20,607 bases of DNA, taken from NCBI GenBank assembly GCA_937973585.1, contig CALJKN010000043.1, forward strand, positions 1-20,607, read 5' to 3'. Each line of letters begins with the position of its first letter. Position 1 is the first letter of the stretch. The notes under the pieces were generated by a model, which was given only the letters and a program-made list of their open reading frames with translations, was not told the origin of the DNA and did not search any database. The DNA comes from an uncultured Helicobacteraceae bacterium (GTDB lineage Bacteria; Campylobacterota; Campylobacteria; Campylobacterales; UBA6016). This document shows, in pieces, positions 15,589 to 20,607 of the stretch. A program made the translations under genes and the position numbers.

Positions 15589-16773
15589 ATGGGTACAATC
15601 GGTGTTATATCTTTTTTTTCTGGCTGCGGTGGGCTTGATTTGGGTCTTGAGGGTGATTTTTGGATTAAATCAAAAAGTGTTGCCGATACGAGTTGGGTCG
15701 GCAAAAAAAACGGTGATTTTGTAAAGCTAAAACCCACGCCCTTTAAAACCGTGTTTGCCTGCGACATAAAGCCCTCCGCAAAAAAAGCATGGGAGGGCTA
15801 CTTCCAAAGAGACGGTGTATTTCACCTTGAGAGCATAGTGGATTTGGTCAAAAAAGCCAGAAGCGGGGAGTTTGTATTTCCGGGGGCGGATATTGTGACG
15901 GGCGGTTTTCCGTGTCAGGATTTTAGCGTTGCAGGCAAGCGAAAAGGGTTTAACTCTCACAAAACACACAAAAATAAAACTCTATTTGATGCGCCCACGA
16001 TAGAGTCCAGAGGGATGCTATATTATTGGCTCCGAGAGGCGATAGACATCATAAGACCCAAAATATTTATCGCCGAAAATGTCAAAGGGCTAGTCAGCAT
16101 GGGCGAGGTAAAAGAGATAATCGCAAATGACTTCAAAAACTCCGGCGGCGGCTATGTGGTGTTGGAGCCTAGGGTGCTTCATGCCGGAGATTACGGTGTG
16201 CCGCAAAGTAGAGAAAGGGTGATATTTATCGGGGTTCGCAAGGATTTACTTGGTAGTGATGCCGTGCAAAAACTTCTAAATAACGAGATAGAGCTATATC
16301 CAAAACCGACGCATGACACAAAAAGTAGTTTTGTTAGCGTAGAGGAGGCTATTTTTGACCTTTGCGAGCCGGAATTTAGCCTTGATCTTTCGCACCAAAA
16401 ATACTCAAAAGCAAAATACTACGGCAGGCACTGTCAAGGGCAAACAGAGATAAAACCAAACGCTATGGCACCGACTATAAGGTCGGAACACCACGGAAAT
16501 ATCGAATTTAGAAGACTCTCAAAAGAAAACGGCGGGCTAATCAAAGAGGAGTACGACTTGCCGCAAAGAAGACTGAGCGTTAGGGAGTGTGCAAGATTGC
16601 AGACATTTCCCGATGATTATAGATTTGTCACAAGCGAGATTGCTGCGTCAGAGGCTTACAAGCTTGTCGGCAATGCCGTGCCGCCGCTACTTGGCTATCA
16701 TATCGCAAAGCAGATAGAGTCTGTTTGGGCTAAGCTCTTTGGTGTCCAAAGCAAAACCAAAAGGGCGGCGTAA
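15589..16773 (+). CDS. DNA (cytosine-5-)-methyltransferase of a probable type II R-M system
   Basis: This enzyme transfers a methyl group from S-adenosylmethionine to carbon 5 of cytosine in a specific DNA site. The conserved motifs are present and in order: I (SFFSGCGGLDLG), IV with the catalytic cysteine C109 (GGFPCQDFSVAG), VI (AENVKG, E163), VIII (QSRERVIFIG), the target-recognition region (about 225-315, with YYGRHCQGQTEI and APTIRSEHHGNIEF), IX (RLSVRECARLQTFPDDYRF) and X (GNAVPPLLG). It appears intact. The site recognised cannot be read from the sequence. I prefer the ATG at 15589 (394 residues) for its ribosome site; an ATG at 15565 would add eight residues. Its TAA overlaps the next ATG by one base, coupling it to the likely restriction enzyme. 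It sits between mfd and a phosphoesterase gene in an otherwise housekeeping run. Confidence 0.95.
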   Translation: MGTIGVISFFSGCGGLDLGLEGDFWIKSKSVADTSWVGKKNGDFVKLKPTPFKTVFACDIKPSAKKAWEGYFQRDGVFHLESIVDLVKKARSGEFVFPGADIVTGGFPCQDFSVAGKRKGFNSHKTHKNKTLFDAPTIESRGMLYYWLREAIDIIRPKIFIAENVKGLVSMGEVKEIIANDFKNSGGGYVVLEPRVLHAGDYGVPQSRERVIFIGVRKDLLGSDAVQKLLNNEIELYPKPTHDTKSSFVSVEEAIFDLCEPEFSLDLSHQKYSKAKYYGRHCQGQTEIKPNAMAPTIRSEHHGNIEFRRLSKENGGLIKEEYDLPQRRLSVRECARLQTFPDDYRFVTSEIAASEAYKLVGNAVPPLLGYHIAKQIESVWAKLFGVQSKTKRAA

Positions 16774-17810
16774 TGTCAAAAGCGCAAACTATCTTCTCGG
16801 AGCTATGCGTTGCATCTGCTATCGGGAATGGCGCAAGTATTGAAAATATAGAGAATGTTGATGGGGTAACGGCGGCAATCTATCACAAAGAGTCACACTC
16901 AAGACAAAGTAAAGCGAGCGGCAAAATTTCTATAAATGCGCTTGTTGCCTCAGGCAAAGCAATAAGAAAGTATCTATTGGGCAACGGCGTAACTCCGAAG
17001 CAAATCGTCTGGACAGGCAAACAAAACATAGGAGCTACGGTGGCGGTAGCCAAAGATATAGAGGTTGCCAACTATAGAATATCCGTAAAAGAAAACGCAA
17101 ATGTTTTTATTAACGGCTCTCCAATTACCGTCTTTGAGGATATGCCAAGCGGTCTTTTTGGGATAAAACGCAAGGGCGATGATTGGTTTTTGAAAATTGC
17201 TAGAGATGAACTACAAGGGTATTTTTTGGAGTGCAAGGCCTATGCTAAAAGTGCAAGCGGCTTTGAGACTATCGAAGATTTTTACAAAAAAACAGCCAAA
17301 GAAGAGCGAAAAACTTTCGGCGCAGAGGTGGCGCTGCTACATAAACAAAAAAACCAAAAAGTATTGTTGGCGTACTCCGCCTTGTGTCAAAAAGTTAGCA
17401 CCGTATCGGCTGATATTTTCAATTCAAAATTAGTGGATTTTAGAAAAGCAAACCCTTCTATCTCCGCCTTGCAGCCTATTTTCCACTACTTTTTTAGAAT
17501 TAACGGGGTCAAATACATACTTGCCGGAACGGAAAACAACAAGCCGTTTGCCGTTGTTTTGGAGTCAAGTTCCGATTGGACAAAAAAGTATCAGTTTTTG
17601 GGAATAACTGCCGCCCCAAGACCGGCTGGACAGCCAGAGGTGCTACTTTCTTTTAGGTTTAAAAATGTTGCCACAAAAGAGGAATTTGTCGTGGATTTAA
17701 AAATTGAAATTAGATGGTCGCACGGAAAATTTTGCGGCAACCCTGAAGCAAAGATCTATAAAACTTGGTCTTACGCCGCATTACCGTGGACGGAGAATAT
17801 ATGTCTTTGA
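16773..17810 (+). CDS. Unrecognised protein coupled to the methyltransferase; probable restriction endonuclease
   Basis: I do not recognise the family of this 345-residue protein. Position is the main argument: its ATG overlaps the methyltransferase stop by one base (TAATG), the common layout of type II restriction-modification pairs. In the sequence, WTGKQNIGATVAVAKDIEVANYRISVKE (80-107) resembles a PD-(D/E)XK core, with D95 on one strand and S104-V-K106 on the next, Ser replacing the usual acidic residue. A Lys-rich helical middle (about 165-235) and a beta-rich C-terminal half with IEIRWSHGKFCGNPEAKIY (about 312-330) follow. No signal peptide, membrane helix or helicase motif is seen, which argues against a type I or III subunit. 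It could instead be another accessory protein. The last 10 bases overlap the phosphoesterase gene. Two 60-base lines that I counted had 22 and 24 G+C, on the low side for the window. Confidence 0.7.
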   Translation: MSKAQTIFSELCVASAIGNGASIENIENVDGVTAAIYHKESHSRQSKASGKISINALVASGKAIRKYLLGNGVTPKQIVWTGKQNIGATVAVAKDIEVANYRISVKENANVFINGSPITVFEDMPSGLFGIKRKGDDWFLKIARDELQGYFLECKAYAKSASGFETIEDFYKKTAKEERKTFGAEVALLHKQKNQKVLLAYSALCQKVSTVSADIFNSKLVDFRKANPSISALQPIFHYFFRINGVKYILAGTENNKPFAVVLESSSDWTKKYQFLGITAAPRPAGQPEVLLSFRFKNVATKEEFVVDLKIEIRWSHGKFCGNPEAKIYKTWSYAALPWTENICL

Positions 17811-18616
17811 CGATAATGTTTATAGGGGACGTGATAGGTAGTCCAGGTAGGGAGATGGTGAGGAGGTATTTGCCTCGGATAAAAGAGCAGTACGGGATAG
17901 ATTTTGCGATTTTGAATGCCGAAAATATCGCCGGAGGCTTTGGGGTGACACTTAAGACCCTAGCTGAGATGTCGGCTGCCGGAGCCGATATGTTTACCGG
18001 AGGCAACCACACGTGGGACAAAAGCGATGCGGTGGAGGCTATGAAAAAATACCCGATGATAAGGCCGCTAAATTATCCGGCCGAGCTTGGCGGAGATGGG
18101 GTAAAGGTCGTAGAGATAAAAGGTGAGAGGCTGGGTGTCGTAAATTTGATGGGGCACTTCTCTATGCCGATCTCCGACAACCCGTTTCGCCTGGCAAAGG
18201 AGGCGGTAAATAGACTAAAAAGCGAAGGGATAAATAGTATTTTTATCGATTTTCATGCCGAGACCACGAGCGAAAAAGAGGCTTTGTGGAGGTATCTGGA
18301 GTCCGATGTATCGTTTATTGCCGGAACCCATACTCATATCGGAACCGACGATTTGCGGATAGAAGGGGGTTGCGGTTTTGTAGCCGATGTCGGGCTTACC
18401 GGATGCAGAGACGGGGTAATCGGGGTAAATAAAGATGAGCCGATTTTTAGGTTTTTGACCGGAACGTCCAAAAGATTTGCCGTGAACAAAGAGTGCAAAA
18501 AGATTTTTCAGGCAATCGTTTTTGAACTGGAGACGGGCAGATGCACAAACGCATTCAAGCTAAAGGCATACGACGACAAAGAGCCTTTTGTCTCTATGGA
18601 GGCGTATATTGGATAA
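17801..18616 (+). CDS. YmdB/TIGR00282-family metallophosphoesterase
   Basis: The 271-residue product belongs to the calcineurin-like family of Bacillus subtilis YmdB, a phosphodiesterase reported to act on 2',3'-cyclic nucleotides and to affect biofilm and motility. The metal-site motifs are all visible: FIGDVIGSPGR with D10, LNAENIAGGFG with E41 and N42, GGNHTWD with N69 and H70, DFHAETTSEK, and GTHTHIGTDD. Length is typical. I chose the ATG at 17801, with GGAG six bases upstream; a TTG at 17765 would add 12 residues not expected in the family. The gene begins 10 bases inside the preceding putative nuclease gene and ends 11 bases before the glycosylase gene. Its substrate in this group is not known. 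Confidence 0.92.
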   Translation: MSLTIMFIGDVIGSPGREMVRRYLPRIKEQYGIDFAILNAENIAGGFGVTLKTLAEMSAAGADMFTGGNHTWDKSDAVEAMKKYPMIRPLNYPAELGGDGVKVVEIKGERLGVVNLMGHFSMPISDNPFRLAKEAVNRLKSEGINSIFIDFHAETTSEKEALWRYLESDVSFIAGTHTHIGTDDLRIEGGCGFVADVGLTGCRDGVIGVNKDEPIFRFLTGTSKRFAVNKECKKIFQAIVFELETGRCTNAFKLKAYDDKEPFVSMEAYIG

Positions 18617-18627
18617 AGTTGGTAAAA

Positions 18628-19287
18628 ATGGATAGTTTTTCCCTCTTTTGTGCCCTTTTGGAGTACGAAAAAAACCTGACCGACAGAGATCCGTACTGGT
18701 GGCCGAACAGCGGGACGTTTGAGGTGATTGTGGGGGTGTTGCTAACCCAGCAGACAAAGTGGGAAAATGTCGAAAAAAGCTTGCAAGCACTCAAAAGATT
18801 TGATCTCCTCTCCGTTCAAAAAATAGCCGAGTTGGATGTTGCCACCCTAGCCGAGGCGATAAAGCCGAGCGGTTTTTATAACCAAAAAAGTATCAGGCTA
18901 AAAGCTTTGTGCAAAGCCATATATGACGAATTCGGCGATTTTGAGAGTTTTGTATCCGGCGTGGACAGGGGGTGGCTACTGGATCAAAAAGGGGTCGGCT
19001 ATGAATCTGCCGACAGTATCCTATTGTATGCGTGCAGACGGGAGATAATGGTCGTAGATACATACACCGCAAGGCTTCTGGCTTCAAAATGCGGTATGGA
19101 AGGCCTAGAGTATGAGGAGATAAGAGAGTGGCTAGAGGGTGGAATATACGGACATGAGGCCGAGGCCTGCGAGATGGCAGGCGGTGATATCGTAAAAGTC
19201 TTTAGCCTTTTTCACGGCGCTATAGTGGAGTACTGTAAACGGTATACAAAAAAAGGGGTTGTCGGCGGTTGTATGCAAATCGGTTAG
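18628..19287 (+). CDS. MagIII-like 3-methyladenine DNA glycosylase (HhH-GPD superfamily)
   Basis: This 219-residue protein is a helix-hairpin-helix DNA glycosylase that should remove alkylated bases such as 3-methyladenine. Visible features are PYWWP (W24, W25) and FEVIVGVLLTQQTKWENV near the N-terminus, the hairpin LLDQKGVGYESADSILLYA at 118-136, and the catalytic aspartate D144 in VVDTYTARLL. The four-cysteine iron-sulphur cluster of endonuclease III is absent. The Trp pair in the same place and the lack of a cluster match H. pylori MagIII, so I favour that subgroup over Nth; the substrate remains inferred. The start is the ATG at 18628; an upstream in-frame extension would overlap the phosphoesterase gene and is unlikely. 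It is the last gene of the long plus-strand run and a second DNA repair gene after mfd. Confidence 0.88.
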   Translation: MDSFSLFCALLEYEKNLTDRDPYWWPNSGTFEVIVGVLLTQQTKWENVEKSLQALKRFDLLSVQKIAELDVATLAEAIKPSGFYNQKSIRLKALCKAIYDEFGDFESFVSGVDRGWLLDQKGVGYESADSILLYACRREIMVVDTYTARLLASKCGMEGLEYEEIREWLEGGIYGHEAEACEMAGGDIVKVFSLFHGAIVEYCKRYTKKGVVGGCMQIG

Positions 19288-19298
19288 CGTATTTTTTG

Positions 19299-19322
19299 AT
19301 ATACTTGCTTTTAAGCGTATAT
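19299..19322 (+). promoter_or_regulatory. Inverted repeat over a -10 box upstream of the toxin-antitoxin pair; candidate operator
   Basis: ATATAC (19299-19304) and GCTT (19307-19310) on the left pair with AAGC (19313-19316) and GTATAT (19317-19322) on the right, around a TT centre with a two-base TT bulge. The left arm covers TATACT (19300-19305), a good -10 hexamer 43 bases before the antitoxin ATG. A direct repeat AGCGTAT occurs at 19286-19292 and 19314-19320. Toxin-antitoxin operons usually repress themselves through such a palindrome; that use here is inferred. Confidence 0.5.
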
Positions 19323-19347
19323 GCCTTAATCGGCAAGGGGGGTGCGA

Positions 19348-19548
19348 ATGACGGCATACAGAGAGATAGTTAGAGATGAATCCGATATGACAAAGGTAAA
19401 AGCACTTTTAGACAGCCTAAAAACGGAAGTGGAAATAATCATCTTGCCAATAGAAAAAAGAGATGAAGAGTTGTTGATAAGCGCACAAAGCGGCGCAATG
19501 GGCAGAGTATGGGAGAACGAGGCCGACAGGGATTGGGATTATGTATAA
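19348..19548 (+). CDS. Antitoxin of a PemK/MazF-type toxin-antitoxin pair
   Basis: This small acidic protein (66 residues) lies directly upstream of a PemK/MazF-type toxin gene and overlaps it by eight bases, the standard antitoxin-first layout. The C-terminal sequence MGRVWENEADRDWDYV resembles the tail (of the VWDNEEDE type) with which such antitoxins wrap and block MazF-like toxins. The N-terminal part (TAYREIVRDESDMTKVKALLDS, split here for description) is predicted helical, with a short beta segment VEIIILPI, and shows no classical DNA-binding domain that I can name. The ATG at 19348 is preceded by AAGGGGGG; a GTG at 19342 would add two residues but falls within that ribosome site. Confidence 0.8.
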   Translation: MTAYREIVRDESDMTKVKALLDSLKTEVEIIILPIEKRDEELLISAQSGAMGRVWENEADRDWDYV

Positions 19549-19861
19549 AAAATGCGATGTAGTTATGGTACGTTTCCCGTTTACGAATCTTATCGGTTCA
19601 AAAAGAAGGCCTGTGTTGGTCGTAAAAAATGAAAACAATTATGGTGATTTTGTCTGCTTCCAGATAACATCAAATGAGATGCAAGACGACATAGTCAAAA
19701 TAGAAAATAAAGATTTGGTAAGCGGAGAGCTTAAGTTGACATCGTTTGTGAAGTATGATAAATGTTTTACCATAAATAGTGCCATCGTGGAAAAAAGGAT
19801 ATCAACCGTATCGGATACTTTCTTGCAAAAAATCAAAAACCTTTTTTGTGAAAATATATAA
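19541..19861 (+). CDS. PemK/MazF-type growth-inhibiting mRNA endonuclease toxin
   Basis: The 106 residues form a complete MazF/PemK-like small beta-barrel. The N-terminus CDVVMVRFPFTNLIGSKRRP, followed by VLVV, is the family signature, with the RPVLVV turn that holds the catalytic Arg region. The later segment LTSFVKYDKCFTI matches the conserved (S/T)xVrxdkxxtl strand. Such toxins cut mRNA at short sequences when the labile antitoxin is lost, halting growth. All conserved blocks appear intact, so the toxin is probably active. The ATG at 19541 overlaps the antitoxin stop by eight bases, so translation is coupled and the two should be made from one mRNA. The pair may stabilise the locus or serve in stress or phage defence; this cannot be told from the sequence. 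Confidence 0.9.
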   Translation: MYKKCDVVMVRFPFTNLIGSKRRPVLVVKNENNYGDFVCFQITSNEMQDDIVKIENKDLVSGELKLTSFVKYDKCFTINSAIVEKRISTVSDTFLQKIKNLFCENI

Positions 19862-19881
19862 TATGGGTAGATAATAAAGTT

Positions 19882-20607
19882 TTGAATGGGCGGGTAGCGA
19901 TAGCAAAGAATGGCAGCACTAAAGGCTCCGGTGTTGTTTATTGGATGAGTAGAGAGCAGAGGGTTTGCTCAAATTTTGCACTTTTGGCCGCTTTGGAGTA
20001 TGGGGTGAGCCGATCAATTCCGGTCGTTGTCGCCCTTTGCGTATCGGCTGATTTTTTAGGGGCTTTGCCTGAAGCTTTTGCCTTTATGGGGGAGGGACTC
20101 AAAGAGGTTGAGGAGGCTTTAAAAGCCAAAAATATCCCGTTTCGCCTTTTGTATGGAGAGCCGCCGGTTGCGGTTGCGGATTTTGCCCGTAGTATCGGTG
20201 CCGAAGCGGTTTTTGTAGATTCCGATCCGCTCAAAATCAAAAAAGTATGGAACAGGCAGTTTTTGGGTTTATTTGACGGATCCGTTTTTGAGGTTGACTC
20301 AAGATGTGTAGTCCCCGCCCGGCTAGTCAGCCAAAAAAAAGAGTTTGCCGCATATACGATAAGACCTAAAATAACAAAGCTTTTGCCGGATTTCTTGAAA
20401 CAGGCGGTGGATATCCCTGTCCAAAGCGGCAAGCCGGAGTTTTATATAAACGACTATTCCCGTTTTGAGGGGCTACCCAAAAACAGATTTTTAAGAGGGG
20501 GATATAGCGAGGCTAAGAGGCTTTTGGGGCTGTTTTTGTCTAAAAAGCTAGACGGCTACGCCGCATACAAAAACGACCCGACAAAAGATTTTTGCTCCGA
20601 TTTGTCG
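19882..20607 (+). CDS. Class II CPD photolyase, partial (3' end beyond right edge)
   Basis: I translated 242 codons by hand, open at the window edge. The N-terminal photolyase domain is of the class II type: GVVYWMSREQRVCSNFALL at about 17-35, FAFMGEGLKEVEEALKAKNI, LLYGEPPVAVADFA, VFVDSDPLKI, VVPARLVSQKKEFAAY and then TIRPKI (159-164). The window ends at NDPTKDFCSDLS, in the region leading to the FAD-binding domain, so the flavin site itself is outside. Class II enzymes use blue light to split cyclobutane pyrimidine dimers and are uncommon in bacteria. The start is unsure: no ATG precedes the conserved region in frame, and a TTG at 19882 is the best candidate, with only a weak ribosome site. 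It follows the toxin gene by 20 bases. Confidence 0.9.
   Translation, partial: MNGRVAIAKNGSTKGSGVVYWMSREQRVCSNFALLAALEYGVSRSIPVVVALCVSADFLGALPEAFAFMGEGLKEVEEALKAKNIPFRLLYGEPPVAVADFARSIGAEAVFVDSDPLKIKKVWNRQFLGLFDGSVFEVDSRCVVPARLVSQKKEFAAYTIRPKITKLLPDFLKQAVDIPVQSGKPEFYINDYSRFEGLPKNRFLRGGYSEAKRLLGLFLSKKLDGYAAYKNDPTKDFCSDLS

Noticed and set aside
15612..15619. T8 tract in motif I of the methyltransferase as a phase-variation switch
   Set aside because: The tract encodes conserved Ser-Phe-Phe-Ser codons and is short; Campylobacterota phase-variable genes usually use longer G/C tracts. The gene is in frame here.
18541..18627. Longer start for the glycosylase overlapping the phosphoesterase gene
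   Set aside because: The extra 29 residues are the phosphoesterase C-terminal codons read in another frame, and the family starts near the ATG at 18628.
19938..20432. A 164-codon open frame on the minus strand opposite the photolyase gene
   Set aside because: The plus-strand frame gives an unmistakable class II photolyase; the minus-strand product resembles nothing and is a shadow.

Overview
The window looks like chromosomal DNA from a free-living member of the Campylobacterota (Epsilonproteobacteria). The main reason is gene order. The run yajC-secD-secF-leuS-lptE-(regulator)-folC-M23 peptidase-bactofilin-mfd, with lnt beside it, is the arrangement I recall from Helicobacter pylori (around HP1541-HP1551) and Campylobacter jejuni. 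Moderate GC, a class II photolyase and a soluble energy-taxis receptor pair suggest an environmental relative (Sulfurimonas/Sulfuricurvum-like) rather than a host-adapted species. That placement is inference; there is no rRNA here to settle it.

Layout. Bases 1-1243 (minus strand) hold an Aer-type PAS protein and, just downstream, a membrane-less chemoreceptor cut by the left edge. After a 184-base intergenic stretch with small inverted repeats comes lnt (minus). Its 5' end overlaps the 5' end of the divergent yajC. From 2679 to 19287 every gene is on the plus strand. Overlaps, or gaps of no more than about 28 bases, separate them, so this may be one operon of about 16.6 kb: yajC, secD, secF, leuS, lptE, a GGDEF-like protein with a destroyed active site, folC, an M23 peptidase, a bactofilin, mfd, a cytosine-5 DNA methyltransferase with a coupled unrecognised partner (probable restriction endonuclease), a YmdB/TIGR00282 phosphoesterase and a MagIII-like DNA glycosylase. 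A short intergenic region with a promoter-like palindrome then leads into a PemK/MazF-type toxin-antitoxin pair and a class II CPD photolyase cut by the right edge.

How the genes fit together. yajC-secD-secF form the Sec accessory translocase, and lnt finishes lipoprotein maturation. lptE makes an LPS-assembly lipoprotein. The M23 peptidase and bactofilin resemble the H. pylori Csd1/CcmA cell-shape pair. mfd, the glycosylase and the photolyase all serve DNA repair. The methyltransferase and its partner look like a type II restriction-modification cassette set flush into this housekeeping operon. The least ordinary items are that cassette with its unrecognised nuclease candidate, the catalytically degenerate GGDEF protein, the split Aer-like receptor, the repeat-bearing N-terminal extension of the M23 peptidase, and the inverted repeat over the toxin-antitoxin promoter.
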